This document shows positions 1 through 11,100 of a stretch of DNA of 64,000 nt, one piece after another. Every line of letters starts with the position of its first letter. Positions within the stretch are counted from its first letter, which is position 1. The translations under genes and the position numbers were made by a program. The notes beneath the pieces are model-generated. The model worked only from the letters and a program-made list of their open reading frames with translations, did no database searches and was not told the DNA's origin. The stretch is from Siphonodentalium dalli (taxonomy: Eukaryota > Mollusca > Scaphopoda > Gadilida > Siphonodentaliidae): positions 120,079,509 through 120,143,508 of the forward strand of contig CP136068.1 in the NCBI GenBank assembly GCA_032622095.1, given 5' to 3'.

Positions 1-88
1 ATCACTTTAAACTGTTCTATAATTAACCCAATTGTGTTGTAGCATCATATAATACATAGATCTCTGTCAATCTGTTAGGTTTCCAGAT

Positions 89-195
89 TATTTGCGCTTA
101 AGCGCAAATAAGTTATTTGCGCTTAAGCGCAAATAATCTAATGGTTACCAAAGCTCTCAGTCTCCATTAGATTATTTGCGCTTAAGCGCAAATAA
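89..195. repeat. Palindrome cluster 1 (TTTGCGCTTAAGCGCAAA)
   Basis: Three copies of the perfect 18-bp palindrome TTTGCGCTTAAGCGCAAA, usually extended to TTATTTGCGC...GCGCAAATAA. Two are adjacent and one lies about 35 bp further on. The flanks (ACCAAAGCT...TCTC) resemble, in inverted orientation, the right flank of cluster 2 near 13805-13835, so this is probably a fragment of the same dispersed element. Confidence 0.9.
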
Positions 196-330
196 AGCCT
201 GGCATCTTCATACCATATCAAGTTTTCATTCAACACCGATATTGTGCACGTGGTATTTCTGTCATCGTACCCCTGATTAACCCTTTCATGATGGGAGCTG
301 CACTATTGCAGCATTAAAGATCCTATGCCC

Positions 331-398
331 GTGAATTTTCTTATAGATGCAAGTTTCCCATAGGGAGCCTCGCATGTATTAAAGAATGCACTAGCTTA
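331..398. repeat. Diverged hairpin of the ATGCATTCTCTTATA family
   Basis: An imperfect inverted repeat: TTTTCTTATAGATGCAAG...CTCGCATGTATTAAAGAATGCAC. It matches the hairpin arms seen intact at 18474-18542 and 38518-38590, with more substitutions. The rest of 196-776 shows no gene that I can support. Confidence 0.5.
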
Positions 399-776
399 CA
401 AGGTGAATAATTTTAGGCCAGTCAGGGACGCCGGAGAAGGGGGGCATGAGGGATGCAAGAAGGAAACATCATTTCTTGTACTTCTGCAACTTATTAAGCA
501 CTTATCAACTATTGTCTCAATCAAATCAATTCACTAATAAATTCAGCCTAAAAAAAAAACAAAAACAAAACAAGAATTGTCCTAGTAACATACTTGTATT
601 TTCACATTAGTTCAAATCAGTCTTTTCGTGTCATCTAGAATTGATACAGTGACATAGCTAAATGAATACTGGGCTACTTACTATTTGAACTCTTACCCAG
701 CACCTATACCCCGCTCCCAAACCAAAGTAACCTAAAATAACATGTATTCTTAAAACAGTTATCTTTTTTTTTTCAG

Positions 777-929
777 CCAAGACCTAGTGGTACTCATAAT
801 TCTGCACCTGTATCAACTACAGACAGACACGCTATTTCAAGGCTTGACAATGACATGATTATCAAAGTGGGACACTTTATTAATCTATTTTTAGAACAGA
901 CAATATCGTATAGCGATAGAGATCATTAG
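777..929 (+). CDS. Putative terminal coding exon of a gene entering from the left
   Basis: A strong acceptor (a run of about ten T followed by CAG at 774-776) opens a 50-codon frame that ends in TAG at 927-929. The peptide starts PRPSGTHNSAPVSTTD and ends YSDRDH; it is polar at first and has a hydrophobic helix-like stretch (IIKVGHFINLFLE) near the end. An AATAAA lies at 1050-1055, about 120 bp downstream, as expected for a last exon. No family is recognised, and no upstream exon was found in 1-776. The phase at the acceptor is assumed to be 0 because only that frame stays open to a sensible stop. Chance openness over 50 codons in AT-rich DNA is the main alternative. Confidence 0.42.
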   Translation, partial: PRPSGTHNSAPVSTTDRHAISRLDNDMIIKVGHFINLFLEQTISYSDRDH

Positions 930-1996
930 GGTGTTCCTGTAGCTATGCACAAAGTGTCAAATATCCCAGGTTGCTTGTTTGTATTGTGTTATTACATTGT
1001 TATAAGCGATAAAGAATCTAATTAACTTTTATTTGTGACGAAATTACACAATAAAAATTCTGGTCTCTGTTAACAATAACCACTATTGTTCGTTCGCTAA
1101 ACTGTCGCACGTTTTTAGACCCGAAAATATTTGAAATATAATGAATATTAATCAATTTCCGGACAGGGGTCTTTGATTCATATCTAATATTTTATACCCC
1201 GGTAACTATATTATATAATATAACACATGTTTACAAAGAGATAGATCATCTTTAAGACTTCGTTCCTTCCACAAAAAACTAGAACAATTTAATGTCACTT
1301 TCAACATCTATGGTCATGATGTGAAAGGACACCTATATTCAGGCAATGGCATTCGTTGATATTTACTAGTACCCCATGCTGTGTCCCGAGTCTTAGACTA
1401 TAAAAATGTCCCATCTTGTTCTTCAGGGAACAATACAGGGGTAATTGGGTAATTTGAGTTAGAAACTGATTGATTATTCAATATTATGAAGAAGTATTAT
1501 ACAATAACTCATATATACCAGTATCTGGAGCCATAAATTTTGTACAGTGAAGCCTCTTTAAATGAAAAATGACACAAGAATAAAGAGATAGTAATCTCTT
1601 TGACCAATTTATTTCATCACTTGCACCATTAGCATTATGTGAGTGTCCTGGTAGGGACTATAATTATGTAGACTGTGAATGTTTGTAATACATCAATAGT
1701 TTCAAGCTACAAATATATCTTACTAGTATACTAAGTACACATATGATTAAGATATACAAAGTAAATTAAAGAATAAAATATATGCATACTGATCGGTCAG
1801 TCATTGGTCAATATGAGAATATGTAGCCAGGGATGAATCGCCTCATCACAAGTATTTACAAACTAGTACTACAAGCACGATTTTGCACTGGGTGAAGGAC
1901 AGAGTACAAATGCAGCAAAGCCCTGTTGAAATGCAATAGAATCACACATTGACGATTAATAACTTGTTAATAGGCTATTGAACAATGACTATTTAT
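930..1996. other. Non-genic stretch
   Basis: AT-rich sequence with no supportable gene. The motif at about 1191-1255 (TTATACCCCGGTAACTAT ... GAGATAGATCATCTTTAA) recurs at about 55578-55632, so it is part of an interspersed repeat. Confidence 0.5.
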
Positions 1997-2206
1997 CTAT
2001 TCAGGAAAGCTTGGCATATTCATATCGTAGGAACTAGAATTTTTCACATTTTCCATTTTAGAGTTATCCTTCTTTGCTATCTGACAATCGTTTCTTTTTG
2101 CTTTCAAAAGAGTGCCAAATGACAGAGTATGCATTTTCATTTTGTCTGAGTTATCACCCTTAGTTTGTAATTTTTTGCTGTTTGTCCACCTTGATAACTC
2201 TAACAA
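1997..2206 (-). CDS. Possible terminal exon, Lys-rich, no family recognised
   Basis: On the minus strand a TTTATATTTGTTAG acceptor-like sequence precedes an open frame of about 65 codons that ends in TAG at 1997-1999. The peptide is hydrophilic, Lys/Ser/Asn-rich, and ends MPSFPE. It has no motif that I recognise and no confirmed partner exon. It could be the tail of a gene to the right or simply an open stretch. Confidence 0.2.
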   Translation of the reverse strand: MLELSRWTNSKKLQTKGDNSDKMKMHTLSFGTLLKAKRNDCQIAKKDNSKMENVKNSSSYDMNMPSFPE

Positions 2207-4665
2207 ATATAAACCAACTTCAATAATTGTTGGTAATCATGCCAGTTTTATTCAGTCATCACAGGCCAGATTAAGACATCTTTCAAATTAAGATACATAA
2301 TCAAATGAATGAACTTCACAGGAAAGTCAATTTGGCAGGGGGATAGTCTGGGCGGTGCACTTGTTGGAAGGCATGGACAGCCTTGGTTGTAGGTTATAAT
2401 TTTATAAACAAGTTTCCAAATTATGAAAATGTCCTCAAGAATATAGTAAAACAATTTAATGATGGTATAAATGGGACATTATCAACAAAACACCCTTTGT
2501 GTGAGCTGAGAATTTGTCTATATACAGCACATCAAGAGTAAGCAAAAGGGTATTTTTTTGAGAGAGTGATTGACAGTGATCGACCCATTCAAAAAACGAT
2601 ATCTTGAGTGGCAAGGATCATAAGAAAGTGCTAATGCTATACAGTTTGAACCAAAGTCCACTTTGTGGTGTTGAGTGTTTTGCTTTTGTACGATCTTTAC
2701 ATACTGTACTTTAACAGAATTTGGCTTTCTTTTACATAACACTGCATACAAACTTGACAACATCATATTATTTACACAAAATTTATGATTGGTATAAAGA
2801 ACAAAATCTGTCTATATTTTAATATTCTTTCTGTTTAATGGATGTAACTATTTTAACAGCAATACCACTGTGAAGACACCCATGCCTTTAACTTTGCGAA
2901 ACATAATGTTAATCCGTAAAATTTCAAAAGTCTTAAAACTTAAAATTTTGGTACGTCACTTGAATGTATCACAGATACAATGGTAATATTTCAAATGTGT
3001 TGATAAACAAATATCACTGATACACACAATTACAGTAGTCCCTGCTGCCAACCAGCAGAATGAATTATAATTTATTGTTTATTTAATCTGAGAGACCAAG
3101 TGTATGATGATTGATGGGCCAATTCTATACCACCCAGATGATGGATCATTGATGGACTTGATGGGGTACCTACCCAGGTGCTATGCCAACCTGGGGAATG
3201 TAGCATTCTAATAACATCACCGAAAACTTCAAAGAAATCGACCATACCACTTCATAGAAAACATCATCTGAACTACACCCAATTTTAAATATTTACATAT
3301 TGATTCGGGCGGCAACTATCAGCAATAATCTAACACAAATAATTTTGATAGTCATTGCATTTAATTAATATATATATATATATATAACCCGTCATCTGTT
3401 TGTGTCTATCTACATGTTTGTAATTCTGTCACGCTTTTGGCGCGTTTATAACTTTTCAGCAAATTTGGAACAAGGCCTACAGTTAATCATAGAAGACGAC
3501 TTAACAACTTTCATGCCGATTGGTCAAAGAGAACCTGAGTTCAAACTTGGTCCCCCCAAATGCCGTATTTGCATTCAAGTAGACACTATTAATTTTGTTA
3601 CAACGTTTGTCCAAATGACATCATGTGATGTACACAAACCCACACTTGCATTGCTATTGTATTTTGACAAAATTTCCATGCGCTCAACCCATTGTTGGAA
3701 ATGGGTGATATAATTTAATTTGTCAGTTCAGGTTGAGTGTGAATAAAAGTTGAAATGCATGTTGATTTTGTCATGGAAGTGCATGGGGTTTAGAGTGGAG
3801 ACTCAAACTTTCTATGCCATCATTGAAAATGGGTGCTAAATGGTCTTTCCATTTGCCACTTCAGTGTGAATATAAGTAATGGATGTTGTCTTTGAAAGTT
3901 GTGCATTGAGTGTGGATTCGAAGGAGTATATATCTGAGTAATGGCAAATTTTTATGTATAAAATGTTGATACAATACCAAAATGGGCGGGAGGTGTGCAA
4001 ATGGGCCGCAGTGCAGGGGAACTATGGTCTTATAGGCCTATATATGCTGCTGAGTAAAATCTTCCAAAGGGAGCCTGTTCAAGATCATAATGCATGTGTG
4101 CAAAGGGCACAGATGGCCTGCAGGCCACACCTTCACTGAATAAAGGCCCTGTTTCAGTTACAGTAGTACATATAGTAATAAAGTAATATATGTTGATTTT
4201 GTTGCATTTCATATGTGCATGCATATATGTGGGTGGTGATATAGAAATACAGTTTTAGTGAACAAAAAGTGTTCCCGAGCCATAGGCTTATAGCCGCGGA
4301 ATAAATGCTGCCAATGGAGTCTGTTTTCTGTTTACTTACTTATAATTTGAAAGTCTGTTCAGTACCGTATGAAGTAATATTATATACCATGCCGATGGCA
4401 AAATTACATACTCATTTAAGTTACTGCATATAGTCCCTAGTCATTGAGTGGCTTCAGTTCACGCTCCGCGTCAATATTATTTTTTACATGATCATGTGTT
4501 CCACGTGTTGCCCAATCCAATTTCTGTCAAATTAATTTGATTTTCTATGTATTATTGATATTAGATCATTGTTATTACTGGGGATTTATTGAAATTGGTG
4601 TACAGTACCCCTTTAAGATTACTACGAGACTTATCATTTAATATTCAGAATGGAAATAATGATAT
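2207..4665. other. Non-genic stretch with dispersed repeats
   Basis: No supportable gene. A (TA)n run lies at about 3368-3386. The segment at about 3240-3370 (CCACTTCATAGAAAACATCATCTGAACTA type) is a diverged copy of 9855-9940. A 103-codon frame at 3402-3713 has no recognisable domain and was not accepted. Confidence 0.5.
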
Positions 4666-4815
4666 ATAAAATAATATCTAGTTTTTTGAGTGCATACAGC
4701 ATTTATGTCATGAGTGAGCGAGACAAATGTTTAGTTTGGTAAAATAAACATTTGTCTCATTTACGAATGACATAATTGTCATTATGCATTAATAAAACAC
4801 TAGATATTCTCTTTA
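4666..4815. repeat. Palindromic MITE-like element
   Basis: Arms ATATCTAGT ... CATTTATGTCAT ... GACAAATGTTTA are mirrored by AACATTTGTCTCATTTACGAATGACATAA ... ACTAGATAT, giving an imperfect inverted repeat of about 145 bp around 4735. It has no coding content. Confidence 0.65.
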
Positions 4816-5915
4816 TTATATGCATTACCAAAGAAATTCACCATTTAGACGATAAATTTTCTCACAATCGCCTTCATTAGATGTATCAAAAGTCAACAGC
4901 TGATCACTGTCTGTTCACTTCACCATCCGCTGAATAGATAATAGCAGGTTATATATAACCATTTTTATGTTTGAGACGATCTGGCGATCGGTTTCATGAT
5001 TGCCTGCAGTCAGTTTTGGTGGAGACTGTACGTAATGTAATTTATACTTTTGGTCACGTGAGCGGCCTTCCTTATCAGTCGCCATTTAGCAAACCAGTAA
5101 GATCTCTCTCTGGACGTGGGAAGGTTATTCAAAAGTTATGTAGTTTAAAATATTATATTAGTAATTCATACACATCTCGGCATCGGTAATTGTTTCTTGA
5201 CCCTCCCTCCCGCCCAGTATGGTTATTTTGTTAAGTTTTGTTATTCTCATGTGTTATGATGTTTTATTACATTTGTTACTCTTGTTTGACTTAATTGTAT
5301 GGGGCCCTTTTTTGGTCCCCACCTTCACAATTTTATTATTTCGGCTGATTAATGAAGATAATTAAACAGCCATTGAACGAGAAATTGTCTCATGTCTTGT
5401 GAACTAGCAAATCCCTCCTTGGGCTCAATATTATGTAATCACAGAATATTTATTTAGCCATCTTCTCAGGGCATAAATAGACTTCTGTATTCGAGTTATT
5501 TCCCCCATAATTGGGTCGAATTTCAAATTCAATTTTTAAATATAACTATAATAATAAGTTATTCTACTGATTCACAAGAATGTTAAAATATGCATGTACA
5601 TTGTACATTGCTACACACAAGTGAATCGGTCTGGGGGGTATTAAAATTTATTTAACCACAACTTGTTTTTAGATAAATTACTGTTTAGCATATAATAAAT
5701 AAATTTACCATATGGTTTAGATTTTTAAACCATAAATGCTATTAATATACACCAGTGACTGCAACTGTTTTGATAGAGTTCTAATTTTGAGAAATTGATA
5801 CATTGTTAGACAATATATTTGATTAAACTGCTTGACTATACTCATAGTTACTTTCTCTAGCAAAAATAATATATTTATAAATTAGAGATCTATTCCTAGA
5901 CTTTGTATTTCATGG
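4816..5915. other. Non-genic stretch
   Basis: No supportable gene. A frame at 4971-5189 contains SGRGK, which recalls the histone H4 N-terminus, but nothing after it fits a histone. Confidence 0.45.
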
Positions 5916-6400
5916 TGAGCTTTGGTGGCACCAGCCAGCAGTAGATCATGTCATTAATCTCTAACTGGCTATGCCTATAGAGATCATATTCCACAATTTT
6001 AAAACATGGGAACTTTGAAAACAATGAATTTATTGAATGAATAAAATTATTAATATATAATACCTGTTGCTATACCTATTTCACAGTAGGTGAAGGTCCC
6101 AGCTTGAAATTGTATGATTTAAGTGACTTTGGGGAGGCGATTTTGCTTTGCGTCACTCACTGTAACGGAAATTCTCCTAGGTAATCAATTCAAAGTTTAC
6201 TTCAATAACAGCTCACAAAAATCATGAAATCTCAAGCTGGAACCACTTCCTACTGTAAATTAGATTATTATTAATTAAGGAACAAGTATATTAACAAAGA
6301 AATATGGAATATGATCTCCTTGGTAGTATCCAGAGTAGAAATTCATGGCATGATCAACAGCCTGCAGCAGCTTAAATCACAAACCAAAATTATTTCTTCC
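5916..6400. repeat. Long imperfect inverted repeat
   Basis: The outer arms share GATCATGTCATTAAT / ATTCATGGCATGATC and GAGATCATATTCC / GGAATATGATCTCC. The inner arms share CAGTAGGTGAAGGTCCCAGCTT / AAGCTGGAACCACTTCCTACTG. The centre is near 6160. It is best read as an old MITE or foldback element. The next 1 kb (6401-7394) has no gene; it holds a 27-bp tandem duplication (AAACTGTAGAAAGAATTC...) at about 6968-7020. Confidence 0.55.
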
Positions 6401-7394
6401 CTGTTCCAACGCTATTAAAGGCTGTGGGACAGCAAATGTAAATATTAGAGTATTTTATGATGGTCGTCCATCATTTCAAGTGGATAGTTGTTAGTCTGAC
6501 AATGAATGACCATCATAAAGAATTTTGGGAAACAACATTATAAGATTTAATTATATATTGTTTGCCAGTAATAATCTATACCGGTATGTGACTTTTAATT
6601 GAGAATATCTCTTTATAAACACATTCAATTTGAATATTTGTTAAACAAGATGTTTCTAACAAGTTATAGTTACCAGATACTAATGAATGATGACGATTTA
6701 TGAAATGGATGATATAGTTTATTTCTATCTATATGATATAAATTTCAAGTTTGCTTTAAAGATTGGAAACTTGGAATTTCTATCATCCTCTAAAAGATAC
6801 ATAGAAACGCATGGGACATTAAATGATGGTAATAGTACTATAATACTGTCATTTTATTTAATATTTTAAGTATCTATGTTGAACAACTCCTTGCTGTGTG
6901 ATCAGAAAATAAATTTAATAATTATTGATATTTATATATGAAAAGAATTGGTTAGCTTGATATGGACATAAACTGTAGAAAGAATTCATGTGATAAACTG
7001 TAGAAAGAATTCATGTGACTTAATTTTTGGTTGGCATTAACACTTTTAAGTGATTCGATATAATATAATCTTGCCCAAGTTTAATAAGTTATTTTGATTT
7101 ATTTCATATTCAAATACATGTAGGCAGAAAAAAAACACAATTTGTCCTGAATAAAGTAGTAAATATTTTCATTTGTGCATAGTTGTGTTCTCTGAAATGG
7201 CACAGTCGATGTGGTTGGAAATTTCAACAAAATTAGTTGATTGCTACATTCTACCAGTGGAACTGTTGTTGGGTGCTAACTTCTGAGTTTAAGTCACTGA
7301 AATAATTAAGTCAACAAGATGTCACTAAAAATGTGAATCTAGAAGTTACTTATTCAAGCCACAGCTATGTAAATTTCCAACTAAACAATCAACT

Positions 7395-8130
7395 TCATTG
7401 GGGACTTTCTAATATTGACTTGCACACCAAATATTTATCTTTTGGATCTATAATGTTTGAGGTCCTTTGGAAAATTTCATTGCTCTGAGCTTCAGAAACT
7501 GGGATGGCGACTCCAGAAACATGGACAGCATCTGGTTCAGCTCCATCTTGAAGTGTACTATCTTGATTAGTACTGGTGAAATCTTGAACTCTCCTTCTAA
7601 TGTCCTCAGCAATTGAGTTATTATCAATTCTACCAATTGTGCCTTGAATCCAAAGCTGTTCTGGAGACATATTTTGTTCTGAAGATAACTTATGAGAATT
7701 CCACGCCTGCATGAAAGCTTGTAAATCTGCATTTATACAATCAATATAAGCATAATGTAAACAAAATTTATGTACATCATCACCAGGATCCAGAACATTC
7801 TCATCTTCAAAAGAATAAAACAATAAATAATACTTCTCAACAACTTCCTTGTACACATCTCTCCACATTCTTTCAATCCTCTGATTATGAACGCTCTCTC
7901 CCGTCAGATGACTATTATTCATACTTTCGTCATTCAATATATTCATTAAAACAGCAACCTGGACATTCTCGCCTCCAAAATCAGACCTCACTCTCGATGG
8001 CACTCCATATGCAAGCACAGCTTGAAGAAATGATTCCAATACAGTTGACGATGAGTTATCAGTTGAACATTTCATATATGTAATCATCCTAGTTTTCCCA
8101 TCCACACAACCATGCGTTGCCAAGCCCCAT
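7395..8130 (-). CDS. Integrase gene exon 5 (catalytic core and tail)
   Basis: Acceptor TTTATTTCAG|ATGGGGC; stop at 7395-7397. It contains GCVDGKTR, the second catalytic Asp in RSDFGGEN, and Glu in RIERMWRDV 35 residues later. An intact ORF continues upstream of the acceptor to 8276 through repeat DNA and should not be taken as coding. Confidence 0.8.
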
Positions 8131-11100
8131 CTGAAATAAAATGATGGGATGGTAATAATAATGGGGTATATCCACATACTTATTATGCCCCCAACCCGCT
8201 GAAGGAGGATTCGGGGGAATAAATTGGAGACGTCTGTCCATCGAGCCGTCTGTCCATAACAAACATTTCTCAACACAGCTCAAGTATTGATATAGTCCAA
8301 TTTGGATGTCCTTTGGTATGCCAGTAGACCAGCATTTTGAAAAGGATCTCCACATAGTGCAATTTTTTTCCAGCATTATGGCCCTTTGCTGGACAATGCG
8401 TCCATAACAAACATTCTGTGGATGTCTTTATTATTGGATTTCATTGTTCTTTGGCATAGCACATGTTGGGGAAAGGATATCCACATACTATGGGTTTCGT
8501 GCATTAATTTTTGCCAGTTATGACCCTTGTTTGACTTGGAAATTTGTGTCTGAAAGAATATATCAGCTTGAAAAGCTGGGTGTTGATTATCGGATTTTGT
8601 TGTCCTTTGTCACGGTGATAGCACATGTTGGTGGAAAGGATACCCAGATACTATGGTTTTTATCCATTAATTTTTACCAGAATTACAGCTCTTGTTCTAC
8701 TTGCCCTAAGTAATGGACTCCTTAAGCTTTCCGATGAATGGCAACAAGCCATATTTCCGACTAAATCCTGAAAAGTTACCCATAATTCTGCTGTGGTTAA
8801 GGAGTCCATTACTTAGAGCATTAATGCATGGGTCAAATGGCTCAGTGATAATGTCCTATATGAAGTCTAATAGTCGATACTTATCAAGATGGAAGTTTTA
8901 TGATGCCATTATAAATTGATTGATGGTATCTGTAATCAAATGACAGATATTTAATGCCAATTTGCACAATAAGGAGTGGTATGGTAACTCCAAATTTGAA
9001 CACTGGTAAAATATGGTAGGGGGAAGAATATTGATAAAAACTTTAAACATGAAAAATTCTGTGGAAGTTAGTTCTGGGTAAAACCATATATCATATACGG
9101 TAGTGGAATGAACCAGATAATAAGGATTTTAATTATTATGAGTATTAACTAGTATGCAGATAGTATGGGACATTGCAGTTTACTTACCGAACAAGCTTCA
9201 TGTGACCATCCATGTGCCACAAGCTATTTGGATGGGGTACAAAGTAGCGTCGTCTGACAACTGTTCTGGACCAGCGAGATGCTACCGATGCAGGATCTAT
9301 TCTCCTGAGTGATTGCCTTACTCTTTCTCTTTGAACATTGAAACCACTTGTCATTAAATATGCCATCATCATCTGTAATTGAAGAAGAATTATTTCATAT
9401 TTCTCCCTTAATCATTTATATACTAAAATCTCATTGATGAGTAGTTAACGACAATTGGCTGTTTTGTTAAACTTATTATCTGAACATTTTCCAGCAATGA
9501 ATATGAATCCTTCTGTTCTTCTATTTATAACCTGAACATACTTAAAAATGAACAATAGACCATTCCACTGACTTTTAATACTGAGTGGGAGCGTCAACTG
9601 AGTATAGAAGGGGTTGAAATTAAGGCTGATGCTAGTGGCACAATAAGGCGACAATGTCCACAAATTTGAAAAGCCAAGCAGAGACCCATGCATTATCATA
9701 ATAATATCTAAGTATTTTGTATGTATAATCACTGCAATAATACACTTAAAAACACTTCGCTCTTTCATTAAAAAACTGCAAAAATTTAATTTGTAATACT
9801 AGTAAAAAAAAACAACAAAAGCTCTCTGGATGTACAATGTAGTGACTTGAAGCAAATCAATACCACTCCACAGAAAACATCGTCTGAACTATGCTCACTC
9901 AACTAACAAAAACGATTTTGCCATCGACAGTCACTGCAATTAATTAATGTATAAGAATGATGGATTGTGTTGTCAATTTGGATATAATATTTGTAAAAAT
10001 AACGACCGGTACTTTGAGCATGATTATTCTCCATTTCTATTTGATCACCCTATCGGATTGTTTCACATCAGTTTAATATCGTTAGTCTTACCTTTACTCC
10101 AGCATTTGGATGCTTCTCATGTAAAGTTGTAACAATCTGGTCCAAATCTGTGTTTGAAATATTTGAATATTTGTCTCTCTGCTTTCCTCCTTTGGCATAA
10201 AGGGTGTTGTAAACATGACTTCGGCTACAGCCCAAAACCTTTATACAGAAGAGAAAAAGGTTTTATGAATAAATACAATGGGGACCATAAAGACCGGAAC
10301 TATTTAAAATTATGATCTATGTCCTTGACAATATTAAATAACAGAGTTGCTACAAAAAACTAATAAATCATTTACTCCTGCATGTATTTTCTCCATTAAA
10401 TTTGAAAGTATAGGTTTAAACATTATTCTTAATTTGTGAGGGATGTTCAGAGTATAATCACTGACAACAATATTGTTGAAATTGAGCATGAAATACTTAT
10501 GTAATCTGCCCACTAGAAATATGTTGTAATTTTGTTGTCTGACATTTTCAGGTGAGGAATCACATTCCACACAAGTGGAATTACATTCCACACAAAATTT
10601 TAGACCAGCCTAAACCAACTTGCATTTGCAGGGTATTTTGGGTCAATGGAAATGATATGGTCCCCTTAAATTTCCATGGTGATCCATTCACAGATGTGAG
10701 CATCTTAGATGCCATCTCCTGCATTTGTGGCCTTTTCCTATAACTCAGAACTTCTCTGAAAAAGACAATTTATTTAATATTGAATTTATTCATCAGACTC
10801 ATGGATTGTTGTTTTTAAGGTTTTGTCTCAACTCTGTTTATAGTTCCAATCGCCCAATACATGTAGTTTTTATGGTGAACAGAAAATAGGTCCCCCATTT
10901 TTCAATTTGTCAATTTTCTGTTTCCCTCAAATTTCATATTATCCTTAATACAAAATCAATATTTGAACCAAATTAAAAAAAAAAAAAAATGGTATTGAGC
11001 ACATATGATTAGATCAATGTACCAGTAGTTATTTTAATATCTTTTGAAATTGAATTTTTTAGTTTTCACTTGTAACTTAAAGGTACTCAATCCGATAAAA

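Noticed and set aside
3402-3713. 103-codon frame as a gene
   Set aside because: It has no domain, starts beside a TA microsatellite, and overlaps a dispersed repeat.
4971-5189. Histone H4-like frame (SLSGRGK)
   Set aside because: Only five residues agree; nothing downstream matches a histone fold.
8131-8276. Upstream part of the 293-codon integrase frame
   Set aside because: It is repeat-derived intron; the acceptor at 8131 and the split codon with exon 4 define the true start of the exon.
10560-10735. Minus-strand open stretch (LSYRKRPQMQEMASKM...) as an integrase exon
   Set aside because: It does not match the family between the helix-turn-helix and exon 2; the exon at 11649-11570 fits both phase and sequence.
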